A stretch of DNA of 7,940 bases from NCBI GenBank assembly GCA_002730485.1, contig PCAH01000144.1, positions 1 through 7,940 of the forward strand. The letters are read 5' to 3'. A program made the position numbers and the translations under genes. The notes under the pieces were generated by a model, which ran no database searches, had not been told where the DNA came from, and saw nothing but the letters and a program-made list of their open reading frames with translations. Origin of the DNA: Dehalococcoidia bacterium (GTDB lineage Bacteria > Chloroflexota > Dehalococcoidia > UBA3495). Below are positions 1-6,305 of this stretch, piece after piece (within the stretch, counting starts at the first letter, position 1; each line of letters opens with the position of its first letter).

Positions 1-1489
1 GAGGCTCACCCCAAGCGGCGCGGAGTTCAGCCTGCACTTGCTTGGGGAATGTGCCGAACCATTCCTTATATTGGGAGCCGGTCACATGACCTGCAGCCAG
101 CCTAAGCTGTTCTTCGGTCAGAGTGTCGGTGTCGTTGCTGCAGCGCTCGATGATCCGGTGGACCAACTCGTCGCCGTCTGCCGGAATGTCGGTCACGTTG
201 TAGCCAGCCTTCTTCATGGCGTTCAGTATGTTGATCACCGATGCTGGAGTGTCCAGTCCAACGGCATTGCCCACTCGAGCGTCCTTGGTGGGATAGTTAC
301 TGAGGATGATGGCGATTCGCTTTTCCGCATTGCTCTTGAGCCTCAGTCCGGCCCATTTAGTCGACAGCCTGGCCAGGAAGTCCACCCGGTCTGGCCGGGG
401 CAGGTTCCTTTGGAGGCGGGCATCCATCTTGCCGGAATGGCCATTCCCCGACGAGGCCACCTCCTCCTTAAATGATATGGGCACCGTGATGATACGCCCG
501 TCAAATTCCGGCAGAGCCACGCTCATGGCGGTGTCGATGGGGCCGAGTCCGAGTTCACTGTCTTCCCAATCCGACTCTTTTCCGGTGCTGAAGATGCCCT
601 GGATGATCGGCACATTGAGCTGATCCAGATAATCTACCTGCGGCCCAGTGGCAAAGGTGGCGCCGTCTTGCTGAAGGTCGGTCATGGACATGCCCATGGT
701 GTTGACAATGCAATGCACCCGGGATTGGCCGCTGGGATCACAGAGAATCTCGGAGAATGTCCGGTTGCCCTGGCCATCACCCTCAGGATTGTGTTTCAAG
801 CTGAAGGAATAGACCGGAAGTACATTTACCTCTAGTTCTTCGAACCGACGGATCAACGCGTCGATGGTCAGCAGATTTCCGCTCATCCAGTAGGCACGGT
901 AGAAGAGGACTGCGACGCTTGGGCGACCGGCCTGGAATCTGCGGCCGACGAATTCCTGGGTTGTTAGACCGTCGGCTTCGTCTGGGTGGTACACGCCCTC
1001 CCAGGGCACTTCGGCCGGCGCTTCATGGCCGTAACCGGTACCCAGGTAGGAATCGCTCAAAAAGAGGAGCAGGTTCTGAAAGTTGGGAACGCCGCCTCTT
1101 ATTAGATAGGAGAATACGTTATCAACCTCGGATGGCGGCACGTTACAGGCCGTCACCAATTCCTGGTCCCATTCTTGGTGGCCTGGGCAGGCGATCAAGG
1201 GGATTCCCTTCTCGTGACAAAGTAGAACCAGAGGGTCGAAGATCTCCGGCATGGCCCGTTTCCCGCCCAAGAGACGGAGCACCACAACGTCGGCCAGAGC
1301 TGCCGCGTCCAATATCTCCTGTTGTTGGCCTTCTGGAGGGATTTTCTCTGAGGACTCGGTCAAGGAACCAGGTGCGGCCAGGTTGGCCGGGTTGAATGCC
1401 TTAACCTCGGGGAAATCCGCGGGAAGACTCTCCAGTGCCCGGTCAGCGGTTAAAAGGTCGGTATCGGCCGTGGTGACGAAAAGAATCAA
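1..1489 (-). CDS. cobN: Cobaltochelatase large subunit CobN, N-terminal part (runs off the left edge)
   Basis: CobN is the large subunit of the ATP-dependent cobaltochelatase, which inserts Co2+ into hydrogenobyrinic acid a,c-diamide in cobalamin synthesis; it is related to the Mg-chelatase H subunit. I translated the minus strand by hand and it stays open from about 1558 to the window edge, giving about 496 residues of a protein that usually has 1,100-1,300. Family signatures are visible: ILFVTTADTDL at the N-terminus, VALPEFDGRI near residue 325, and SNYPTKDARVGNAVGLDTPAS near residues 397-416. The start is uncertain. TTG at 1489 gives MILFVTTADTDL, a clean family-like N-terminus, with AGAAGGGA about 11 nt upstream. 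TTG at 1549 adds 20 residues but has no Shine-Dalgarno and would place a strong stem-loop inside the coding region. No ATG is available in frame. It follows cbiE on the same strand, so an operon is likely. Confidence 0.9.
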   Translation of the reverse strand, partial: MILFVTTADTDLLTADRALESLPADFPEVKAFNPANLAAPGSLTESSEKIPPEGQQQEILDAAALADVVVLRLLGGKRAMPEIFDPLVLLCHEKGIPLIACPGHQEWDQELVTACNVPPSEVDNVFSYLIRGGVPNFQNLLLFLSDSYLGTGYGHEAPAEVPWEGVYHPDEADGLTTQEFVGRRFQAGRPSVAVLFYRAYWMSGNLLTIDALIRRFEELEVNVLPVYSFSLKHNPEGDGQGNRTFSEILCDPSGQSRVHCIVNTMGMSMTDLQQDGATFATGPQVDYLDQLNVPIIQGIFSTGKESDWEDSELGLGPIDTAMSVALPEFDGRIITVPISFKEEVASSGNGHSGKMDARLQRNLPRPDRVDFLARLSTKWAGLRLKSNAEKRIAIILSNYPTKDARVGNAVGLDTPASVINILNAMKKAGYNVTDIPADGDELVHRIIERCSNDTDTLTEEQLRLAAGHVTGSQYKEWFGTFPKQVQAELRAAWGEP

Positions 1490-1506
1490 ACTGGGAACAA
1501 TCCCTT

Positions 1507-1539
1507 CTGGCTTCCCCTCATCTGATGAGGGGCTGCCAG
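1507..1539 (-). repeat. 33-nt stem-loop at the 5' end of cobN
   Basis: This is an inverted repeat. The outer arms are CTGGC (1507-1511) and GCCAG (1535-1539), separated by a 2x2 mismatch from the inner arms CCCCTCATC (1514-1522) and GATGAGGGG (1524-1532), which surround a single central base. As RNA it would form 5 bp, a small internal loop and 8 bp capped by a triloop. No T-run follows on either strand, so it does not look like an intrinsic terminator. It lies between the two candidate TTG starts of cobN, which favours the downstream start at 1489 with the hairpin in the cbiE-cobN intercistronic leader. Its function is unknown: an mRNA-stability or translation-control element is possible. 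Confidence 0.7.
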
Positions 1540-1602
1540 TGAAAATCAATGGTTGAAGTTATTAAAGGTGGGGCTGGCTTCCAACAGACAGCGTTGTAGT
1601 GC

Positions 1603-2298
1603 CTAGACCTCGTCGGATTGGTGGAACACCATTAGAGATAGATCGCTGAACTCACTGGTGATGGCGGCGCATTCGCTGATGGTGCCGTCCCAGCGTTGCT
1701 CATCATCGTGGGTCAGCCGTTGGAAGACGGTCATCTGCCGGTCTCCCGCCACGCCCTTGCTCAAGATACCAGCGGCTATGCCGGCTGGCATCAAGTCATA
1801 CGGCCTCGGCAATAAGATGATGTTGCGCCGTGCGTCCTTCAGATAATGGATCAGTTCATCCAATGCGCCTTCGGTACCGGCTCTGGTGTGTAACGTCACA
1901 AACACCGTGTGTTCAAGTGAGATACCAGTCCTGGACATGGCGATCTGTACCGAACTTATACCTGGAACCAGGTCGACGTGGTCCACCCGTCGCCGCACCC
2001 GGTCCAACAGTTCTTTGGCAGACACGTTTAAGTCCCCCCAAGCACAGACCACCAAACTCTTCCCTTCCTTGATCACCTTGCCCACGGCATAGTCCAGGAC
2101 CTCTTCCTGGTCTCGGTAGGCCATGGAGCAGAGCTCAGCCTTGGTCGCGAAGGGCCGAATCACATTGAGGACGGTCTCAAAGCCGGCGACTAGGTCGGCT
2201 TCTTCGATCGCTTGTTTACCTTTAAGGGTTAGAAACCCTTTATCTCCCGGGCCTACAGCCACGATGGTAGCCCGAGTGCCTTTGTTGGTTGAGGTCAT
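1603..2298 (-). CDS. cbiE: Precorrin/cobalt-precorrin C5-methyltransferase, CbiE type (stand-alone)
   Basis: CbiE transfers a methyl group from S-adenosylmethionine to C5 of the corrin precursor (cobalt-precorrin-7, or precorrin-6B together with C15 methylation in the CobL fusion). The protein has 231 residues, a normal size for a stand-alone CbiE, with no CbiT decarboxylase/methyltransferase domain attached. The tetrapyrrole-methylase fold is recognisable from IVAVGPGDKGFLTLKG (residues 12-27), AIEEADLVAG (30-39) and the PGISS motif (112-116). Two usual motifs are altered: the loop normally GDP reads GDL (88-90), and the usual SLHGR reads TLHTR (135-139). The ATG at 2298 has AAGG about 8 nt upstream, a weak Shine-Dalgarno. 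It lies upstream of cobN on the same strand and diverges from the ribosomal operon. A different C-methyltransferase of the same superfamily is possible, but the N-terminus and the PGISS region fit CbiE best. Confidence 0.82.
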   Translation of the reverse strand: MTSTNKGTRATIVAVGPGDKGFLTLKGKQAIEEADLVAGFETVLNVIRPFATKAELCSMAYRDQEEVLDYAVGKVIKEGKSLVVCAWGDLNVSAKELLDRVRRRVDHVDLVPGISSVQIAMSRTGISLEHTVFVTLHTRAGTEGALDELIHYLKDARRNIILLPRPYDLMPAGIAAGILSKGVAGDRQMTVFQRLTHDDEQRWDGTISECAAITSEFSDLSLMVFHQSDEV

Positions 2299-2332
2299 TG
2301 AAAGCCTTATATGGCCATGGATACGTCACGCG

Positions 2333-2348
2333 CAGACGAGCGCGTCTG
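2333..2348. repeat. 16-bp palindrome upstream of cbiE
   Basis: CAGACG (2333-2338) and CGTCTG (2343-2348) form a perfect inverted repeat around a 4-nt AGCG centre, starting 35 bp upstream of the cbiE start. The position and symmetry suit either a dimeric repressor operator or a short RNA hairpin in the cbiE leader. Nothing in the sequence identifies a regulator. Confidence 0.4.
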
Positions 2349-2517
2349 GCCGATCATGTTTGGATTGGACAAGTAAGTCTAAATAGGTATAGACGGTGGT
2401 GCCAGCTGGTGCGGGGCCAATATCGTATAAAACCCGCGGCTTTGGTACTGATTCAATACCGCCGGGAAATCCAGATTGAAACTGGAAACGAAGTTACTTT
2501 ATGGTTGGTAGATTGGG

Positions 2518-2546
2518 TTGTCAAGAAACCAAAACGGTTTTTGAAT
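2518..2546 (+). promoter_or_regulatory. Weak candidate upstream promoter
   Basis: TTGTCA (2518-2523) and TTGAAT (2541-2546) are separated by 17 nt and match the sigma70 hexamers at 5/6 and 4/6 positions. The predicted start near 2553 would sit just before the Shine-Dalgarno of the 35-codon ORF and about 190 nt upstream of rpsL. The region is AT-rich, so a chance match is possible. Confidence 0.25.
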
Positions 2547-2572
2547 CTTGATTTAACCGGGAGGATATTTTC

Positions 2573-2680
2573 GTGTTGCGATCGGGCGAAGAGAGCCAGT
2601 GCAACGCACAAATTTCGGCCCCAATGGGTGTCCCTGGAGCCCTATTTGATTACACTGGAATCACTCGTAAAATCTGTTGA
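2573..2680 (+). CDS. Candidate 35-residue small ORF upstream of rpsL
   Basis: A GTG at 2573 opens 35 codons ending in TGA at 2678-2680. It is preceded by GGGAGGAT (2559-2566), one of the strongest Shine-Dalgarno sequences in the window, at about 8-nt spacing from GGAGG. The predicted peptide begins MLRSGEESQCNAQ and ends TGITRKIC. I recognise no family, signal peptide or membrane segment. Its stop codon overlaps the -35 hexamer of the rpsL promoter, so it would be read only from a promoter further upstream. It could be a leader peptide, an unannotated small protein, the remnant of a lost gene, or chance. The ribosome-binding site is the only real support. Confidence 0.22.
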   Translation: MLRSGEESQCNAQISAPMGVPGALFDYTGITRKIC

Positions 2681-2705
2681 CATTCCCAGACTCGATTGAT
2701 AGAGT
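2677..2705 (+). promoter_or_regulatory. Main promoter of the str/S10 ribosomal operon
   Basis: A perfect -35 hexamer TTGACA (2677-2682) is followed after exactly 17 nt by TAGAGT (2700-2705), which matches 4 of 6 positions of TATAAT. Transcription would start near 2712, giving an rpsL leader of about 30 nt that contains the Shine-Dalgarno. The position directly in front of the first ribosomal gene supports the call. This short leader leaves no room for a long attenuator. Confidence 0.7.
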
Positions 2706-2727
2706 TATAAATCGCGCCCATTGTGGC

Positions 2728-2733
2728 GAGGGG
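2728..2733 (+). promoter_or_regulatory. rpsL ribosome-binding site
   Basis: GAGGGG ends 8 nt before the ATG at 2742. This fixes the S12 start there rather than at the in-frame TTG at 2721, which would place the Shine-Dalgarno inside the coding sequence and add seven residues not seen in S12. Confidence 0.8.
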
Positions 2734-2741
2734 ATATTCCT

Positions 2742-3164
2742 ATGCCAACAGTAAATCAGTTAGTTCGCAAAGGTCGGAAGCCGGTTCGTAAAAAGACCAA
2801 GGCGCCGGCGATGCATTGGGTTCAGAATTCACTCACCAACCGGACCAAATGGGGTCCCGGTTGCCCGCAGCGACGCGGCGTGTGTATTCAAGTACGAACT
2901 ATGACGCCTAAAAAGCCGAACTCCGCTCTTCGTAAGATCGCCAGGGTTCGCTTGACCAATGGACAAGAAGTAACCGCCTATATCGGTGGTGAAGGTCACA
3001 ACCTCCAGGAGCACTCAGTGGTTCTGATCAGGGGTGGCCGTGTAAAGGACCTTCCAGGCGTCCGTTATCACGTAGTCCGCAGCGCACTCGACTGCGAAGG
3101 TGTACCGGACCGCCGCCGAGGCCGCAGCAAATACGGGGCACTCAAGCCTCGGGAAGGAGCCTAG
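2742..3164 (+). CDS. rpsL: 30S ribosomal protein S12
   Basis: S12 sits at the decoding centre of the 30S subunit and helps monitor codon-anticodon pairing. The protein has 140 residues. It starts [14 protein letters not shown] and contains the near-invariant blocks CPQRRGVC (41-48), [11 protein letters not shown] (55-65), [10 protein letters not shown] (83-92) and [14 protein letters not shown]. The lysines equivalent to E. coli K43 and K88, the classic streptomycin-resistance sites, are both wild type (K57 and K102 here). An insertion of about 14 residues relative to E. coli lies at roughly residues 25-40; similar insertions occur in Bacilli and, as I recall, in Chloroflexota. The C-terminus extends slightly past the usual RSKYGAK end, to KPREGA. 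It is the first gene of the operon, 69 nt ahead of rpsG. Confidence 0.97.
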   Translation: MPTVNQLVRKGRKPVRKKTKAPAMHWVQNSLTNRTKWGPGCPQRRGVCIQVRTMTPKKPNSALRKIARVRLTNGQEVTAYIGGEGHNLQEHSVVLIRGGRVKDLPGVRYHVVRSALDCEGVPDRRRGRSKYGALKPREGA

Positions 3165-3166
3165 CC

Positions 3167-3179
3167 GACTGATTCAGTC
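3167..3179. repeat. Short palindrome after rpsL
   Basis: GACTGA-T-TCAGTC is a perfect 13-bp inverted repeat that begins 3 nt after the rpsL stop, in the rpsL-rpsG spacer. As RNA it would make only about 4 bp with a 5-nt loop, and no T-run follows, so it is not a terminator. In E. coli the rpsL-rpsG spacer carries the S7 autoregulatory target; nothing here shows that this element has that role. Confidence 0.35.
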
Positions 3180-3233
3180 CTCGCCTTGAAACCTTCGGAG
3201 CAGGGTGGGAGTTGAACAGAGGTGTGATTAGCC

Positions 3234-3704
3234 ATGTCCAGAAGACGTCGCGCAGAAAAAAGAGAAATAGCCCCCGACCCGCGTTTCAACGACGCGGAGT
3301 TGGCGCGTTTTATAAATAGGTTGATGATCAAGGGCAAGAAATCCACCGCCCAGCGAATCACCTACAACGCATTTGACATCATCCAGGAAGAGTCCAGCAG
3401 AGAACCTCTGGAGGTCTTCCAACAGGCATTAAGAAATGCCACCCCCGCGGTGGAGGTTCGCCCCAAGCGTATTGGCGGATCGACCATCCAAGTGCCCACG
3501 GAACTCCGTGGGGTACGTAGCGAGGCGCTTGCCATGCGCTGGCTCATCAGAGGAGCTAGGTCCCGAAATGGGATGCCTATGCGGCGAGGACTGGCACAAG
3601 AATTGATGGATGCTTCCCGTGGCGAGGGTACTGCAGTCCGTAGAAGGGAGGAATTGCACCGGATGGCGGAAGCCAACCGGGCCTTTGTGCACTACCGTAG
3701 GTAA
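3234..3704 (+). CDS. rpsG: 30S ribosomal protein S7
   Basis: S7 is a primary binder of the 16S rRNA 3' domain. It organises assembly of the 30S head and lines the E-site side of the mRNA channel. The 156-residue length is typical for the family. Recognisable segments are MSRRRRAEKR at the basic N-terminus, DPRFND, FINRLMIKGKKSTA, the S7 signature region PAVEVRPKRIGGSTIQVP (about residues 70-87) and the C-terminal helix ending MAEANRAFVHYRR. AGAGGTG (3218-3224) lies 9 nt before the ATG, a good Shine-Dalgarno. It lies between rpsL and fusA in conserved str-operon order, and nothing in it looks unusual. Confidence 0.97.
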   Translation: MSRRRRAEKREIAPDPRFNDAELARFINRLMIKGKKSTAQRITYNAFDIIQEESSREPLEVFQQALRNATPAVEVRPKRIGGSTIQVPTELRGVRSEALAMRWLIRGARSRNGMPMRRGLAQELMDASRGEGTAVRRREELHRMAEANRAFVHYRR

Positions 3705-3778
3705 TTATCGCTTTAGATAGTCCCCCCCTGTAGGCCCCTGCGCCCTGTCTTCTTTGTAAGTATCCAGTGCCCAGTCTA

Positions 3779-5860
3779 ATGGAAGCTGATTTTCCTATTG
3801 GCAAGATTCGTAATATCGGGTTCATTGCCCATATCGATGCTGGCAAGACAACTGTAACCGAACAGGTCCTTTACGCCACCGGACGCATTCACCGCGCTGG
3901 TGGTGTAGATGACGGTAATACCGCCATGGACTGGATGGAACAGGAAAAAGAACGCGGCATCACCATCACCGCAGCGGCCACCACCACCTATTGGAACGAC
4001 CACCGTATCAACGTGATCGACACCCCAGGCCACGTAGATTTCACCGCTGAAGTAGAACGCAGCCTAAGGGTCTTGGACGGCGGTATCGTCGTACTGGACG
4101 CGGTCGCCGGTGTGCAATCCCAATCGGAAACGGTCTGGCGGCAAGCAGACACCTACAAGGTCCCCCGTATTGCTTTCGTCAACAAGATGGACCGGGTCGG
4201 TGCCAACTTTGAGCGAACCATCGAGTCGATCCGCAGGCGGTTGAACGGCAACCCTGTCGCCATCCAGATTCCCATTGGCGCTGAAGACCAGTTCGCCGGT
4301 ATGATCGACCTGATCACAGGTATGGCGACGGAGTTCCCCGTTGGACGTGTGAACGAAGGCAACGTGGAACGCCCTGACGACACGCCGATCCCCGCTGCCT
4401 ACCAAGAGCAATATGAACAGTACCGCGAAGAGATGATCGAGAAGGTCGCCGAGACCGACGATGCACTTCTCGAGAAATTCCTTGACGGCGAAGAGATCAG
4501 CCAGCAGGAGTTGGTTGACGCGCTGAGACAGGCCACAGTCGACCACAAGATCGTTCCGGTTATGTGCGGCAGTGCCATGTTTGCCAAGGGCGTGCACAAC
4601 CTTTTGGACGCCATCGTTGAATACCTGCCCTCCCCTGCCGATGTTCCGGCCGTGGAAGGCACCAACCCCCGGACAGAAGAAACCGAACTTAGGAACCCCG
4701 ATGCAGCAGAACCCCTCGCCGCCTTGGCTTTCAAGGTCGCCACTGACCCTTATGTGGGGCGTTTGGTGTTCCTGAGAGTTTATTCAGGCACGGTTAAAGC
4801 TGGCGCTGTTGTCAATAACATCACCAAGAACGACCGCGAGCGTATGGGTCGGCTGCTGCGTATGCACGCCAACTCAAGGGAAGAACTAGAAGAAGTAACG
4901 GCTGGCAACATCTGTGCCGCCATTGGACTGAAGAATACCTTCACCGGTGACACCATCGGTTTCCAAAGCGATGGTGTGATCTTGGAGCCGCCACGGTTCC
5001 CGAAACCGGTGGTATCGGTTGCCGTTGAACCAAACACTAAACAGGATCAAGACCGTTTGGCCGACGCTCTAAGGAAGTTGGCTGATGAGGATCCCACGTT
5101 CTTGGTCAACGTCAATGAGGAGACCGGCCAGACGATCATATCCGGCATGGGCGAGCTTCACTTAGAGGTTCTGGTTGACCGGATGCGCCGCGAGTTTAGC
5201 GTGGTTGCTCAGGTCGGCATGCCGAGGGTCTCTTACCGCGAGGCACTGACCGAGTCCAAAGAGGTCGAAGGCCGGTTCGTCCGGCAGACTGGTGGTCACG
5301 GTCAGTTTGGTCACGTGATACTGCAACTCACTCCCTTGGAACAAGGGGCTGGCATAGTCTTTGAAAACAGCATCACCAGAGGCGCCATTCCCAGGGAATA
5401 TATCCCTGCGGTGGAGAAGGGTGTGAGGGACGCTCTAGACAATGGACCTCTAGCCGGTTATCCTCTGGTGGACCTAAAAGTAGCCTTGGTGGACGGAAGC
5501 TTCCATCAGGTAGACTCCTCTGAAATGGCTTTCCGAAGTGCTGGGATGTTGGCCATCAGGGAGGGTGCGCCCAAGTGCTCGCCCGTCCTGCTAGAGCCCA
5601 TCGCAGATCTCGAAGTGGTAACCCCGAGTGAATATCTCGGTGATGTTATCGGAGACCTGGGAACACGGAGAGCGCAGATTCAGAACATCGAGGCTCAAGA
5701 AGATCTGCAGTCGGTTAGGGCGTTGATTCCGCTGGGCGAGACGTTCTCTTATACCACTGCGCTTCGGTCGTTAAGCCAGGGTAGAGCTTCGTACTCAATG
5801 GAATTCAAGTATTATGAGGCAGTGCCAGACCATATCGTGAAAACGTTGGTCACTACCTAG
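3779..5860 (+). CDS. fusA: Translation elongation factor G (GTPase)
   Basis: EF-G drives GTP-dependent translocation of tRNA and mRNA and, with RRF, ribosome recycling. Numbering from ATG 3779 (693 residues), the GTPase motifs are intact: P-loop AHIDAGKTT (17-25), switch I RGITI (59-63), DTPGHVDF (81-88), NKMD (135-138) and GSA (264-266). Domain IV contains GGHGQFGHV (505-513) and the conserved tip histidine in HQVDSSEMAF (from 576). The domain V end, SLSQGRASYSMEFKYYEAVP, is complete. ATG 3779 is preferred because it puts RNIG at residues 11-14, as in E. coli. An in-frame GTG at 3767 would add four residues (697 in total). Neither start has a clear Shine-Dalgarno, which is odd for so highly expressed a gene. 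The gene is full length, between rpsG and rpsJ, with no tuf next to it. Confidence 0.96.
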   Translation: MEADFPIGKIRNIGFIAHIDAGKTTVTEQVLYATGRIHRAGGVDDGNTAMDWMEQEKERGITITAAATTTYWNDHRINVIDTPGHVDFTAEVERSLRVLDGGIVVLDAVAGVQSQSETVWRQADTYKVPRIAFVNKMDRVGANFERTIESIRRRLNGNPVAIQIPIGAEDQFAGMIDLITGMATEFPVGRVNEGNVERPDDTPIPAAYQEQYEQYREEMIEKVAETDDALLEKFLDGEEISQQELVDALRQATVDHKIVPVMCGSAMFAKGVHNLLDAIVEYLPSPADVPAVEGTNPRTEETELRNPDAAEPLAALAFKVATDPYVGRLVFLRVYSGTVKAGAVVNNITKNDRERMGRLLRMHANSREELEEVTAGNICAAIGLKNTFTGDTIGFQSDGVILEPPRFPKPVVSVAVEPNTKQDQDRLADALRKLADEDPTFLVNVNEETGQTIISGMGELHLEVLVDRMRREFSVVAQVGMPRVSYREALTESKEVEGRFVRQTGGHGQFGHVILQLTPLEQGAGIVFENSITRGAIPREYIPAVEKGVRDALDNGPLAGYPLVDLKVALVDGSFHQVDSSEMAFRSAGMLAIREGAPKCSPVLLEPIADLEVVTPSEYLGDVIGDLGTRRAQIQNIEAQEDLQSVRALIPLGETFSYTTALRSLSQGRASYSMEFKYYEAVPDHIVKTLVTT

Positions 5861-5927
5861 GCTTATACTCGTCTAATACCCCAGCAGACTATACCTAAAG
5901 AAAAAGAGAAGTCCGAAAAGTAGGCAT

Positions 5928-6239
5928 ATGGTAACTCGGCAGAAAGTACGGATCATATTGAAAGCGTTCGACCATAAGATGTTGGACCTTTCCACCGGGC
6001 AGATTGTTGAAACAGCTGAACGGACTGGTGCACGTGTTGCCGGTCCGGTGCCGTTGCCAACGCACATTCGGCGGTTCTGTGTGATTCGCGGTCCCCACGT
6101 GGACAAAGACTCACGAGAGCACTTTGAAATTAGGACTCACAAGCGATTGATCGACATCTTGGAACCCACTTCCAAGACCATCGACTCTCTGACCAGGCTG
6201 AACCTGCCAGCGGGCGTCGATATTTCAATCAAACTCTAG
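5928..6239 (+). CDS. rpsJ: 30S ribosomal protein S10
   Basis: S10 is a 30S head protein; in E. coli it also forms the NusE partner of NusB in antitermination. The product has 103 residues, the normal length, starting [20 protein letters not shown] and carrying the signatures [12 protein letters not shown], the [13 protein letters not shown] segment and [10 protein letters not shown]. The end, [13 protein letters not shown], is canonical. The Shine-Dalgarno is weak: an AGG lies only 3 nt before the ATG and a purine-rich stretch (about 5899-5920) lies further upstream. It follows fusA by 67 nt and opens the S10-type block (S10-L3-L4-L23), apparently read through from the str genes. Confidence 0.96.
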   Translation: MVTRQKVRIILKAFDHKMLDLSTGQIVETAERTGARVAGPVPLPTHIRRFCVIRGPHVDKDSREHFEIRTHKRLIDILEPTSKTIDSLTRLNLPAGVDISIKL

Positions 6240-6305
6240 GCATAAACCGAAAGCTTGAGCCTCAAATCCAGGCAGTCAGGCAATTAATAGGAAAGGCTAC
6301 TTACC

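Larger units (their letters stand above)
2299..2741. other. Divergent intergenic region between cbiE and rpsL
   Basis: About 440 bp separate the two divergent operons and should hold both promoters. I see a good promoter next to rpsL (2677-2705), a weaker one further upstream (2518-2546), a 35-codon ORF candidate (2573-2680) and several short inverted repeats: CAGACG-N4-CGTCTG (2333-2348), TCCAG-N7-CTGGA (2470-2486) and AAACC-N5-GGTTT (2526-2540). I looked for a cobalamin riboswitch in front of cbiE on the minus strand and did not see a recognisable B12 box. I could not choose a convincing -35/-10 pair for cbiE. Confidence 0.7.

Noticed and set aside
1507..1539. Intrinsic terminator at the cobN stem-loop
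   Set aside because: No T-run follows the stem on either strand, and cobN coding sequence continues directly after it on the minus strand.
38..1556. Plus-strand open frames at 38-475, 306-623, 919-1395 and 1251-1556
   Set aside because: They lie opposite the continuous minus-strand CobN frame, which shows clear family motifs, while their own translations show none.
2299..2480. Cobalamin riboswitch in front of cbiE
   Set aside because: I looked on the minus strand for the B12-box core and its flanking conserved stems and found no convincing match.
2526..2542. AAACC-N5-GGTTT followed by T residues as a terminator upstream of rpsL
   Set aside because: The stem is only 5 bp and AT-rich, the T-run is short, and no plus-strand gene ends upstream of it.
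2289..2699. 136-residue plus-strand open frame from a TTG across the divergent intergenic region
   Set aside because: It has no Shine-Dalgarno and no recognisable domain, it begins inside cbiE, and it runs through the rpsL -35 box. Its composition looks like translated non-coding DNA.
4064..4597. 177-residue minus-strand open frame inside fusA
   Set aside because: It is antisense to the EF-G GTPase domain, whose motifs are intact. The frame is a codon-bias shadow.
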